Assembly: GCA_003013855.2 (NCBI GenBank)
Contig: ML058469.1
Location: 3,410,001 to 3,474,000 of the forward strand
Origin: Liriodendron chinense
Lineage: Eukaryota > Streptophyta > Magnoliopsida > Magnoliales > Magnoliaceae
DNA: 64,000 nt
Reading direction: 5' to 3'
Made by a program: the position numbers and the translations under genes. The first letter of the stretch is position 1, and every line of letters begins with the position of its first letter. This document shows, piece after piece, positions 34,656 to 46,667 of the stretch. The notes below the pieces were generated by a model, which saw only the letters and a list, made by a program, of their open reading frames with translations, was not told the origin of the DNA and made no database searches.

Positions 34656-35902
34656 ATTATCCCCTGGATACTTGGGATTTTTCGCCGGAATCCCTTTCCG
34701 ACTATCGAAAAACTTTTCCAGTTACCGGAATTCATTTCCAATCATCAGTATCTTTCACCGGAATATTACTCCGACCAGATCACCGCGAGTTCGAATTCTA
34801 CAAAAATACAAGTGTGGCAAAGCATCCATAAAATGGCTTGTGCGCCCATAAAATCAACTCAACGCACCCGTAAATTCAGCAAATACGAAAAATTAATTTA
34901 AATATGCATTGAAGTTCAATGCATCCATAAAATGGCTTGACGCATCCATAAATTCAACTTGACGCATTGAAGTTCGACGAGTCCAAAACTGGTTCAACAC
35001 ACCCATAAATTCGGTTCGACGCACCCAAAAAATCAGCATATTTCAGAAGACATTTCAGAGTGCGCCGGACCTCATTTTAGGTATTTCTAGGCCACGTTAA
35101 GGCTTATTTTGGGTATTTCGAGTGCTCCGGACGCAATGGAACAGTTAAATAACTCATCCAGGATATTTAATAAGCAGAATATAAGCCTATGGGGTCCGAT
35201 CCGATCCAACACGATGAATGGAGTAGTTTTTTGGAAAGAAGCCACCAGCACCTAGAGCTATGCAAAAATGTATCATTATTCACATGTACTGTAAGATTTG
35301 ACTCGATTAGGGTCAAAAGCTAGACAAACAGGATTGTGATTATCATAATAAACCATATCAAAGAGTTCTAATTATCTATAAAACAATTGTTATGAATTGC
35401 CACTACACAACAGTCAATGCCCTTCCCATTCAAACGACATTCGTCAGTTAGGCTACTCGAGTACATACAACTGCAGATCGAACTTCCAGAGGTCACCTGT
35501 CCAAACATGACAAGCGTAGGCCCAGAGTCGTCCCTCTCAGTTAGAAACCCTGATAGTCTCGGCCCGGATCTCCGATCAAAACATGGGACACAGACATCTG
35601 ACTAATACGAAGATGGCTCAGTCCATAACAAAATGAATATAAGTCTCTACGACCACGAACTCTAAGACCATAGTCCCTGCTGACTAGTCTTATGCCTTTT
35701 AATCAAGGGTCATTGATCATTCGATGTAATTAAAGGCTTTTGACAAACATTACAGCCTAAAATGTAAAAGATCTCAAAATCTCTGGAATAATTTTCGCCT
35801 TGCGATATCTCTTCTTATGTACCTTTTATGAATGCTTCCATTACTCGAACCCCAGAGCAATATTACACAGAAAATGTCCTTGTAGCATTTTCAGTTCTAG
35901 CA
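33856..35902 (+). repeat. Solo LTR (family C) inserted in gag, 2047 bp
   Basis: Begins TGTTGGGGTCCC and ends TTCTAGCA, with the duplication ATAAG on both sides (33851-33855 and 35903-35907). Removing it rejoins the gag-side sequence. It contains a GA microsatellite (about 34611-34652) and a series of GACGCACCC/GACGCGTCC motifs. Strand is taken from the TG...CA ends only and is not proven. Confidence 0.8.
34130..35075. repeat. GACGC(A/G)YCC motif series inside solo LTR
   Basis: About twenty imperfect copies of GACGCACCC, GACGCGTCC or GACGCATCC, mostly followed by ATAAA or AAAAAT, are spaced 20-40 bp apart. Many contain the palindrome ACGCGT. Confidence 0.75.
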
Positions 35903-36829
35903 ATAAGGTCCAACCTCCTCCAAGCAGGAACCATAGGAGCATCAATGACACCAATTATTATGAAAGGGGGGCAATTCAAGCCTGGCAAGGGTCAAGATCT
36001 CCCTCATCAGTCCCTCCGAAATAGAGCAACTCCGAGAGCAGATGCAAGAGATGAAGAGGAAGTTGTAGAAGCAACAAGGGGTAGATCTTCCATCCACTAA
36101 GTTCAGGGACCTATGTCCATTTTCCGATGCGATGGTACCACAAGGCTTCCACGTACCAAAATTTAAAAGATACAATGGGATAAGGTGTCCCGTAGACCAC
36201 CTACGAGCTTTCTATGGAGAGCTTGATGCCGTGGCGAGCAATGATGGAGGATTGATCTGCCTGTTTCAGAAGTCCTTGAAAGATAACACGTTAGAATGGT
36301 ACACGTCACTGGACTACCATCGAATCAAGACTTGGGAACAACTTTTTCAAGTATTTGTCTATCGTTTCACGTACAATCTTAACTCAGCACCCAGAAGGGC
36401 AGATCTTGTAGCCTTAAGGCAGGGGAATGATGAGTCATTATCAGCTTACGTTGGACAGTGGCGAGCAATGGGCGCTGGAATGAAGACACACATCGACGAT
36501 GAGGAGTAGATCTCCATGATCATCCGTATGCCAACTTTACCCAACTAATCCACGCCGGAGAACAAGTCGAAGCTGGAATAAGGGATGGAATGATCTCCCC
36601 TTGGTAGCCTCATCAGGCCTCTCCAGTACAACCGACAGTGGAAGGAAGGCTCACTGAATATGAGAACGATAACGAAAGTGTTCCTGTCCCCCATCCAATT
36701 TAAGAAGACAATCTTGTCGCCTCTACCAAAGACGCGTTAGTCTTCCCTCAACACGGACAACTGCAACAGTAGTAGCAACAATAGGCGAGATAGAACCCAT
36801 AGTGCCCTAATCAAGGTTGGCAAGGAGCA

Positions 36830-37345
36830 CCCCCAACTAGTCCAATCTCAGAACCCCTCACCATATAAGGGGCATCTCCGGTCAGTTTGGTCTTCGCACC
36901 CTTAAGCATGCAAGGGGCACCTCCTTCCTATCCAGCTTTCATCAGCCAAGAAGAGCCTCATCTCTAGTTTATTCATCCAATCAACTCTCGTTCGGAGTTC
37001 AAGCCTCTCATCCTGCAAGGGGCACCCCCGGCTATTTCAATCCCAAAGTCTCTCATCCTGCAAGGTGCACCCCCAATTATTTCAATCCCAGAGCCCATCA
37101 TTATGCAAGGGGCACCTTCGGTCGATTCATTCTTCGCGTCATTTCTCAACCAGGGGTACAGCCTGCCCATTCCAGCCAACCAAGGGCACAACCTGCCCAT
37201 TCCAGTTAATCAAAGGGATGACCTCCCTGTCGCTAGCATCACTCAGCTAGGGGCACAACCTGCCCACAACATCTAGCCAGGGGCACAACATGCCCATTTC
37301 TCCAGCAAACAACCAGGGGCACAACTTGCCCACCGCACCTGTCTA
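36830..37345 (+). repeat. GCAAGGGGCACC repeats in gag linker
   Basis: GGGGCAC occurs about a dozen times, first as CATGCAAGGGGCACC units of about 50 bp, then as CAACCAGGGGCACAACCTGCC units. It lies between gag core and protease and looks like local amplification of a linker. Confidence 0.8.
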
Positions 37346-37391
37346 TTCGGCTTCTACTTTAGCCATCATCCTCTAAGAAGAAGACCCTTCC

Positions 37392-38303
37392 TTGGATAGC
37401 ATGCCTCATGCCCTAGTAAAGTTGGGGTCCAGCTTCAATTCAGTGGCCAATATCGAGGAGGTTAAAGGGGAGATTGATGTCCAAGTTCTGATCGGTCCAA
37501 AAACATCAACCATCACTCTTCAGGTCTTGGACATCTCAGCTTCATTCCATCTCCTTCTCGATTGGACCTGGTTTCACAGAATCAGTGCCATCTCTTCAAA
37601 TCTTCACCAAAGGGTCAAGCATATCTTCAGAGATAAGGTGATCACCATCATCACCGATCCCGAACAAATTCTCATGATGGAAGCATCCAACCTCCGAGAG
37701 CTTACCATCCCACCCATGGACTGTACAATGCTGCTCTAATGGGGAGGTCTCATACCAAAGTCTCAAGTTTCACTAGTGCAAATTACTTCCATCGCGCATG
37801 TCCCATTGGATCAAGCTTCATCTTCTTTCTTGCTGAGTGATAAATCTTCTACTATCGGCTCAAATATTAAGACTCGACCCGAATCATATGAGTTCAAGAG
37901 AATGTGGATAGAGAAAGACTGCGATATCGACCTACTTGGATTAGGAAACCAAAGCACAGAGGTATCAGAAGAAGATGAGGTCATCAAGAAGAAGGCAATC
38001 CTTGCATCTACACACCAATCCAGTTTATCAACTGCAGGAATTATCTACCCTAACAATAGGCTGGATTTCACTGTTGATGATCAAGCGAGCAGATTGAGTC
38101 TCATAGAGCTACCTAAAGGAGACTCAAGCAAGGGGCAGAATTTTTTTCCGATCAACTGGACTACAGTCCTAGTCCCACCTCAACCAAATGAACCCGAAGA
38201 GTTGCAATACACTGGGGATGAGCAAGGAGAAATCGCATCCGACACCGACTTGGAGCCTAATTCCAGATCTATCCTGACATTTGGTGCACATGATGAGGGT
38301 TAG
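37392..38303 (+). pseudogene. Protease-type segment and pre-RT linker of Tat/Ogre-like element
   Basis: The first part (EVKGEIDVQVLIGPKTSTIT, LQVLDISASFHLLLDWTWFH, ISSNLHQRVKH) matches the C-terminal half of the protease region in these elements. The catalytic D-S/T-G part is missing or unrecognisable. A stop near 37738 separates it from an open stretch (37776-38303) that I take as the linker before RT; RT itself does not follow. Confidence 0.75.
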
Positions 38304-38925
38304 GCCTACTGATCTTTCTGGCCCTGCCTCTTGAGGGGAAGGAGTGTAGGGTAGTAGAAGGTTTGTAGCCCCATGACGACACAATAAAAGTTAACAGTGC
38401 TCGGCTCCCTAGGCTGAATCAGGCAACCCCTGGTTCGCATTGCCGTCTTGCTCGGGGTTCTAAAAAAAAAAACTTCAAAAAAAATCAGAAGATTCAAAAA
38501 CCCAAAACAACGAATATTTCAACAAAAAAATTCTCAAAATTTCACAAAATTCAGAAGTAAAAAAATTCAGATATTCACAAAATTAAAAAAAAAATCAGAA
38601 AATCTTTCAAAGCTAATAAAAAAATCAGAAATCTTTCAATAAAATGCCAAGTCTCTCTATCAAAGCACTTGAGTATGAAGTTAACTCATAGACTTCAAAC
38701 TCAAGGGTTTGGACAAAGCCAAATGATGTGGAAAATGATGAGCTGACTCCCAAACTAAGAGGGTCTCCTCGAAAGTTCAAACCATAAGCCAATGCCATCT
38801 CAAAAAAATTTAAAATTGTAAACCTAGGATCTCCTAAGATCCATAAGAAAGTGTGCATTGAGAACCCTTGTCTCCGAAAAATAAGCAGAGAATGATAGAA
38901 TTTTTTAAGTCATGACTTCTCAATC

Positions 38926-39720
38926 TTGCGTCCTATGAAGACTTATCCGGACTCGATTAAAAACTCATCAAGCCTATTGAGAAGATGCTGCCAAGATTGT
39001 ACTTGCATTCTATGCTGGAGTATGCGACTTGACGAACAATCGAAGAACCCTCGTGGCTCGATGAAGACAGATTGTTGCCAACATATCAGAAAACACTTTA
39101 AGCGTCAACAACATTCACATCGAATCCATGTGTGTGTTTCTAAACCTTACAACCTGACAATGCTCCAGCTATTCCCTGTACGAGGTATCTACATCAGCAG
39201 AAAGACTGACTTGGCAACATCTAGCTATCATGAGCATATACTTGTGGCAATCAATTACTTCACAAAGTGGATGGAGGTAACATTATGATCTCACGTGATA
39301 ATTTCTATGAAGATTGACATCATCAATTGCTAAGGGTTCCCACATGCTATCAACATTGGCAATATGATGTCCTTCAGAATCTAAGGATGGAGGAGTTCCT
39401 CTAGAAGCTTAAAATAAAAAGACAGACCTATGAGTTCAAGTCAAAATCCTGTCAACGTGAGTGTTGATGAAGAATGAAGCCGAAAAAAGAAAAGTCATAT
39501 TGGGTTTGTAACAAGCACTACCGCATCTATCGCACTCAATGGACAAATTCTAGCTGATATAAGATGACTCGATAATTAGAGAAGTTCTTTCGAGAGGCGC
39601 CCTCCGAATCACCAACATGAGAGGGTGGATCTTTCTAAGCTAATCAACTCCAACAACGTGAAAATCTTTCATAGGTAGGCCAATCCCATCTTATCAAGAG
39701 TTACATTAGTAGAGCTGAAT
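38926..39720 (+). pseudogene. Integrase remnant of Tat/Ogre-like element
   Basis: Around 39085-39285 the translation shows HSHRIHV...PYNLT and then HEHILVAINYFTKWMEV, the start of the integrase core. Downstream only scraps are recognisable, in shifted frames. The RT, RNase H and most of integrase have been lost between 38310 and 38930. Confidence 0.7.
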
Positions 39721-40099
39721 TCAAAAGGTCAAGGCTTAAGACCTTTGAGAATCATCTTTCCATCCACTAATAAGTGTTCCAAAGAAAGGGTTCAAAAGCC
39801 AAATAGAAGAGAAGAAAAAAAAAAGAGCAAAACAAAAGAAAAAGAGAGAAAAAAATAGGGGGGTAATACAAGGCGTGCAACCCAAGAAAAAAAGAGAAAA
39901 AATCGACTTAAAAGAAACACATCTATACATCCATCCACCCACCCACCTCAGAAGGGTCTGTAGTTAAGGCCGACGGCTCTGCCACTGTAACTTAAGATAA
40001 GGGCCGAAAGGCTACAATCAGCCAACAATGACGGATTCCCGACCTCTGGTCATCACATTTATAAAAAAGAAAAAGGAAAAAATGTGCATAAACAAAAGG

Positions 40100-40320
40100 G
40101 TGGAGTGAAAATCTGAGAGGGCGCTCCGAGTAAAAACAGTGGGCACATAGCGGACTTGGTGAAAACCTGAAAGGGCGTCAAGGGTAAAAACAGCGCAGCT
40201 GTCAAGGGACAGTTAAGATCAAATACTCAGGATGTAGTGAAAACCCGAAAGGGCACAATGGGCAAGTCGGACGCGGTGAAAATCCGAAAGGGCGTTGCAG
40301 GTAATAATGGCTAAGAAAAG
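40100..40320. repeat. GTGAAAACCTGAAAGGGCG repeats
   Basis: Four imperfect copies of GTGAAAACC(T/C)GAAAGGGCG at about 40107, 40160, 40231 and 40276, spaced 45-71 bp apart, lie in the non-coding 3' part of the element. Confidence 0.85.
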
Positions 40321-40999
40321 AAAAAAATAAAGAAGGAACATGAAAGATCCGGGCAACATAAATATTCTATGGAAGCAAGGATTGTAGCCATGAATTGAGA
40401 ATTCTTTTAAGCTCTGCCCAAATTATAGGGGAAAGATACCATTACGCACTACTTTAAGGGATCGAGAACCTTAGTGAATGATTAGAAAGTAGAGTATGAT
40501 ATCCAGCTGAGTCAAATGTTCCGATTCCTACATCTAAAAGCACAAGTCCAAATCACACACAAACAGATAGACACTTGACACAAATTTTCATTTTCCTCCA
40601 TCTCATTTCATGCATGATGGACGTACATACTTCTTAAAAAAAAAAACAAAGAGATTCATTTTTTTTCTTCATCCATACATAAAAAAAAAAAAAAAATCAT
40701 ACAAGGCTTTTGAAATAAACATCATCCAATCCTCCACTTAACTCGTGGAGTGCCTCCTGCAAACGCATTTCTCCTGGTCATTCCTCCCAAAAGGTAAGTA
40801 TCTCTCCTCCTACTCCAATAATTCAATCCTTTTGCTAAAGTGCTTTCTCTCCTCATAGGTGTTGAAGCTTCATCAACCACAAAATAATCTCACCCGCTGG
40901 TACGACACAAGGTGCAAAGATGGGCAGTCGGCGCTCCATGGCCTGTAGGATCACTATGTCAATTAAGAAAACACCATAAGCCAAATGCAGCGAGATACG

Positions 41000-42440
41000 T
41001 ATGCCTTTCAATAAGAACCGACATCGATCTCAACCTTCCGAGTTGAGATCCGATGGTCCGGATCATTTCTAAAATCTAAAAAAATAAAAAATTTCTATAC
41101 AATTCAGGTTTGAAGACCTTAAACTACGTCGGGATCAAGATCCTGAGAGATTTCGTAATAAAAACCGTCATTGATCTCAACCACTCAAGGTGGGATCCAA
41201 TGGTTCGGATCTTTCTGGAAAAATACAAAAAAAATGTCGTATCATTTGTATAATTTTTTTGCCGAAGACATTAAACTACGTCGGAATCAAAGTCCCGAGA
41301 GATTTCTAATAAAAACTAGTGTTAATCTCGATCGCTCGAATTAGGATCTAACAACCTAGAACATTTTGAAAAATCATCAAAAAATATTTCTTACAATCAT
41401 CAGTAGATATTTTCGGTCCGAATACCTTAAACTACACTGGGATTAACTTCTCGGAGGACTTTTCTGCTTTTAAACAAAAACCTGCATCGATCTTCATCGC
41501 TCGGATCAAGATCCGATGACTCGAATCATTTCAAGAAAATCACAAAAAGAATGTATTTTCAGCATGTACATATTTTTAGTCCGAAGACCTTAAACTACGT
41601 CGGGATCAATATCCCAAGGGATATTTCAAATAAAAACCAGCTTCGATTCCGATCATCCGAGTCACGATTCGACAGCCCAGATCATTTCAAAATTTACCAA
41701 AAAAAATTTTCATCTTCGATCTCGATCCGCTCGATCTGAGATCCGATGATCCAGATCATTTCAGAAAAAAGAACAACAAAAAAGTGCAACACCTATATAT
41801 TTTCTTGATCTGAAGACCTTAAACTACATCGGGATCCAAATCCCGAGAGATTTCAATAAAATCAACATCGATATCGACCACTCAGGGCGAAATCCGATGA
41901 TCCGAACCTTTCTAAAAATAAAACACAAGAAAAAGAATGCATTACCATCTGTACAAAACCATTGGTTCAAAGACCTTAAACTACACTGGGATTAGCTTTT
42001 CGGGGGACTTTTTTTTGCTTAAAAAAAATCGGCATCAATCTCGACCACTTGGATCAAGATCTGATGACTTGGATCATTTCAAGAAAATCACAAAAAGAAT
42101 GTATTTTCAGCATGTACATATCTTCAGTCTGAAGACCTTAAACTATACTAGGATTAGCTTCTCGGGTGACTTTTCTATTCTTAACAAAAAACTAGCATCG
42201 ATCTCGGCCCTTTGAGTTAAGGTTTGGTAAACCAGATCATTTCAAAAACACCAAAAAGATTTTGAGTTTTCCATAAAAGCCAGCGCCAGTCTCGACCATT
42301 CGAGTCAAGGCCTGGAACTTTCTCAAAGCAAACAAAAAATTCATCATCGATTTTAACGACACAATTCTATCCCTGGTTGTCCGAAGACCTAAAACTACTG
42401 GGATTAATTTCTCGGGGGCTTTCTTTCCCAACCTGTTCTG
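41000..42440. repeat. Tandem repeat array in 3' UTR, about 155-bp unit
   Basis: Eight diverged copies of a unit carrying CTTAAACTACGTCGGGAT occur at about 41115, 41268, 41424, 41586, 41816, 41972, 42137 and 42388. Between them recur 'CATCGATCTCGACC', 'GATCCGATGATCCGGATCATTTC' pieces and 'GAGAGATTTC' or 'CTCGGGGGACTTTT'. Spacings are mostly 153-165 bp, with two longer gaps near 230-250 bp. Such arrays upstream of the 3' LTR are known from Tat/Ogre elements. Confidence 0.9.
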
Positions 42441-43632
42441 GACATAACTGACACTTGATTGTACAAGTGTCCGGAGTTCTCTAAACAGGTGAGGGCCGAG
42501 GCGAGCAGAACCTCACAATCTTGTTCGTGTTGAACGCACTGTGATAGACGACCTTGACTTGGAAGTCGCTGTTGAATCTGATGGATGTTCCCTGTTCCTA
42601 AAACTCATGAAGGGAATTACGGCAGTTGGGAGGTGAAGCACACCCTCACAGAATTGTGAGTAGCATAAGACCCCATACTGGATCGATAAAAGAAATGTGA
42701 GGATGTGGCTCATTTTGTAGCCGAATGAGTTTGTCGGACGATACGTGGTCTATGTACATTGCACATGAGGAACATGCAACTTTGTGAGTGTGTTGATTGA
42801 AAACCCTCAAAATCCTATCATCCGAATATGTAAAACTACGGCAGTTAATTATATGAGATTTGTCTTGCTCACTGACGTAAAATGAATCAAGTGCCTTGCC
42901 AGCAATAAAAGATGGAAGTGGATAAAAATTTCATACCCTTCCCTGCATTTCAAAAAATCCAAAAAAATGCCAAAACATTACAAAATCATCTTTCAAAAAT
43001 CACAAAATATTTCCCTTGGTTTCAATAATATCGATCTTCATTCTGACCACTCAGTTAAAGATTCGGATCAAATACTTGTAAAAATCACAAAAAATGTCAC
43101 TATCCTCAGCAAAGCACTTTAGGAGTCTCGAACTCCACTCACCCACTTCACAGTTTAGGATGACGAATTGATCACCCACAAATTAGAATCTTGATCAAAA
43201 TTGGTGACCAAACACCATCCTAATCACGCTCATTCCCCAAAAGAGTATCTTGAGGTCACAACTTAGAATACTTCCTTCATCCATTCCCAGCAAAAATGCA
43301 GCAGCATATTGGGACGATGGACCTGATCGACCACAAGTCGGGATCTCGACCAACCTACTAACCAGACATCTGCATAAAAAAGAAAATCTCCAGGAAAGCA
43401 ATACCCTACAAGCAATATGCTTAAGTTCTCTACATCCCCAGTAAAAGCAAAATCATTGAACAGGAAGAGAATGAGCCAAAACCATGCATCCATCATCAAA
43501 TACGCATCCATATGAATCAGCATTCATCGCATCAATCATCATATTTACCTGCTTTCAAAATAAAAGTCAGTTAGCCAAAGACCCCACAGGCATCCTCAGT
43601 GGAGGCACGTGCAAGCCAGATTTCCTTTTCAA

Positions 43633-43635
<3 letters not shown>

Positions 43636-43702
<67 letters not shown>
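43636..43702. repeat. (AT)n microsatellite
   Basis: About 33 AT units, uninterrupted, inside the 3' untranslated part of the Tat/Ogre-like element. Confidence 0.98.
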
Positions 43703-43706
<4 letters not shown>

Positions 43707-44548
43707 GTTTACAAATAAAAACCCCACAGAGTACCACTCCCCAGAGTGGGTATCTTTTCAAAATCCAAAAATATTTTCTCAATAGAGCATTCGACCTCCA
43801 AAACTCTAAAAGATCTTCCATATCTCTGGATAGGAGCCAACGTAAAATTAAATAAGATCTTGATATTTCGCGGTTTTCCCCGGAGACCATCGGATCCAAT
43901 GTACTCAAAGTACGGTCGAACTGAACTCCTAGTGTCAGTACAATCGTACCAAATGCTAAAATACGAAAAAGATGAAAGTCAAAAGGCTCGGTCAAAGAAA
44001 CCATCTGAATGGTGGAAACGATGAATTGTAACCCAAGTATCAAAATCAGAAGATTGGGTGGAAAAAGTTCAGCCCGCACATACCTAGGCGTGGATGCCTG
44101 AAGTACCTTAACTGAGTCCAAGTCAGCATAGTGGATCACCTGTAAGGTCGCCAAGACGCAGGGCAGCTAACCATTTTGACAGTCAAGCAAAACAAGTACT
44201 CTTGGAGTGATCCGGGAAAGCAACAAACAGTTAATCATAAGGTCAGTAACCTTGTAAGACTACATGGACGCAGAGGCTCTACTATACCTTTCTAATGTTA
44301 GCACCGATAGAGGACGAAAGGGTTGCGATTAGGTACCCAAGTTGTAGCTCATGCAGGGACAATCGCAACGTTTTCTCCAAACTCCTGCGGTATGTGCGAG
44401 TTATCTATTTCCAAACAATCAACTGACTCAAATACAAAGGCAAGCAAAGGATTTTAGACCACGATCTATGAATGACTGAGTCAAAAGTGGGGTGTCCTAC
44501 TTCGCTTTGGCATTCGGTTGCATGCAACCTCTACCAAAGAGGGGCATC

Positions 44549-45788
44549 TATAAACACCTCACATTCGGCTACAAAGTTGGTTGAGATAGCTGAATGAATG
44601 GATGTCCATACCCCCAAACCATATATCCAAAACCAGCCAAACTCACCATTGCAAGCCCCACTCCATAGCCCAACTCAAGCCTAAACCCAACCAACTCACT
44701 CCTAAACATCAGCCCGAAAAACCATCCATAGAAAAAACCAATACAAAAATCATAAAAAAGTCAAACTTGGTGAGTCAACCCGTTGAGTCAAATCATCGAG
44801 TCAACTCATCGGGTCAGCCCAGTCCTTGCACCCAGTCGACTCACCTTGTCAAACCCATCTTTCAAACCAGTTGACTCACCTGGTTTCGAGCCACAGCTTC
44901 GTTAGTTTCGAGTCCATCTCAACCTCCATTTAGCTCATTCCTCCACTAAGGAGAGCCCGAGTGAGAAGACTCTAGTCCTGCTTCAGCCCAGCCTGACCCT
45001 GGTCCAAGCCTCTCAAGCAATCCAAATCCTCATCTTAGCCACTCGAAGCAAACCCTTGCAATACCTCCGTTCATCTAGCTACTCTTATACCAGTTTCATC
45101 TCATTCGCATTTAGCATAGTGCAACATTTATTATTTGTCTAACCCCCTTGCTTATCATTCCATTACAAGCACTTGATCAGGTCTTAGCGTCTGCTCTGAA
45201 GTTTTTCGGTCAACCTGAAACTTACTCATCAGAAACTCTGACCGGTCAAACACACATCATGCATCTCGCATAAAGCACCTATCAGTTCGAGCATATGCTC
45301 TGTGCTTGCCTGTTTGATCGAAATCTGCCAATCAGAAACTCTTACTGTTCAGACCCATATTCATGCATCATATCATTCATGAGAATGTACGAGGAATAAT
45401 TCAGACTTTCAAGTATTAGTTCTATTCTGTGAAGTAAATACCATACTTCAGGTATAGGCAGAGTGCCTAACACCTTCTCACCCTGTAACCGTGATCCCTT
45501 ACCTAGAATCCCTGACCGCAAATAAAAAAGAGATATTTTAGAGGAAGGATTCTTCGTATTCCATTCTCTAACATTTCTACGGGGTGTAGCCGACTGTAGA
45601 TTCGAAGTAACTGACTAGTGGCGACTATGGTCTTATACGAACTCATCCAAACATATCCAGTTTAACCTAATAATGATAACAAGACAACCGAAAAGGCCCT
45701 CGAGAAAGAGGCGAGCCAGTTGCAACGACGATTCGCGTAACCCCTTTTCGAAAGGAGGGTTGGGAGCGCGAAAATACGAGCGTCCACA
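44549..45788 (+). repeat. 3' LTR of the Tat/Ogre-like element
   Basis: 1240 bp, preceded by AAAGAGGGGCATC. Its first bases are mutated (TATAAACACC). It ends GAGCGTCCACA before ACCCT. It holds the LTR A landmarks in plus orientation. Confidence 0.9.
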
Positions 45789-45806
45789 ACCCTATAGAAA
45801 TGCTTA

Positions 45807-46356
45807 GGGCCTGTTTGATAGCTAAGAAATGAAAGTAATTAAATGTAATCAATGGTAAATAAGTAATGATTACTTATCTTTCTATTCACTTAAAAATGTA
45901 TATTGTCCCAAAAAGTCTCACATTGGGTATCGTGTTATGTACCAAAACCCTGTGGGGCCCATCATGATGTATATATTATATCCAAGACGTCCATTCATTT
46001 TTCCAAATCATTTTAGGGCATGAGCTAAAAAAATGAGGTAAATCCAAAGCTCAAGTGGCCCACAATAACAATAATTACGTATACCATTGAACATACCATT
46101 ACATGTGGTGTGGTCCACTTGATATTTAGAGTTCTCATTTTTGGGCTCATGTCCTGAAATGATCCGAAAGGACGAATGAGCGATATGGATATAACACGTA
46201 CATCATGGTGTGGCCTACGGGGTTTTGCTTTAAAAAGAGATTGAAATTTGCATCGTTTCGGGATGGAATTCCATCTCTCTCTTCAAACAAGTGGTAAAAA
46301 TCATCATTATGCTTTTACCACGATTTACTTTCATTTACCTCTAATCAAACAAGCCC
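45807..46356. mobile_element. Harbinger/Tourist-type MITE, 550 bp
   Basis: Inverted ends GGGCCTGTTTGAT and ATCAAACAAGCCC, with TTA on both sides (45804-45806 and 46357-46359). The interior (about 45945-46230) is a copy of the fold-back MITE family, so one MITE appears to sit in another. It is inserted in the old LTR A. Confidence 0.88.
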
Positions 46357-46667
46357 TTAGGATGGAAAATTTGAAGATTCTCAGTCTTAAGGTGACTCCT
46401 TGATATACATCCGAAGATTCGAGGTGAGGGACCATGGTTACAGAGAGGGAATGTGTTAGGCACCCATTTTACCCTATATAGACATATAGTCCTTACTTCA
46501 CAGGATTGATTAAACTTTCGAGGATTAGTTTTGATTTTTTCATATTGATGAGGTATGTAATGTTATGTCAATGCAAATTTCTGATGGCAAGATCCGATTA
46601 TATAGGCGAGCCACATAGCACACGTCTATATTGATTGATGGTGAAGTGTTATGCATGTGGGGTGATA

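Larger units (their letters stand above)
33240..36600 (+). pseudogene. Tat/Ogre-like gag, split by solo LTR
   Basis: The first part (33240-33855) reads a P/Q-rich N-terminal gag stretch. After the solo LTR the frame continues with EQLREQMQEMKRKL near 36005-36060. The core (36132-36509) reads VPKFKRYNGIRCPVDHLR, LEWYTSLDYHRIKTWEQLF and ESLSAYVGQWR, the Ty3-type gag core. A stop at 36508 and frame breaks inactivate it. Confidence 0.85.
32495..45788 (+). mobile_element. Tat/Ogre-like Ty3 LTR element of LTR family A, 13.3 kb, defective
   Basis: The outer LTRs (32495-33062 and 44549-45788) start TGTAGACACC (TATAAACACC in the right copy) and end CGTCCACA. They are flanked by the duplication ACCCT (32490-32494 and 45789-45793). 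Gag, a protease-type segment and an integrase scrap are of the type found in Tat/Ogre elements. RT and RNase H are missing. A long 3' untranslated part carries tandem repeats and a polypurine tract AAAGAGGGG (44537-44545). The element carries a solo LTR inside gag. Confidence 0.85.

Noticed and set aside
41000..42440. Regular repeats as a CRISPR array
   Set aside because: Units are about 155 bp, diverged throughout, and lie in a plant retrotransposon.
43567..44154. 195-residue minus-strand frame
   Set aside because: It runs through a pure AT microsatellite (IYIYIY) and non-coding retrotransposon DNA.
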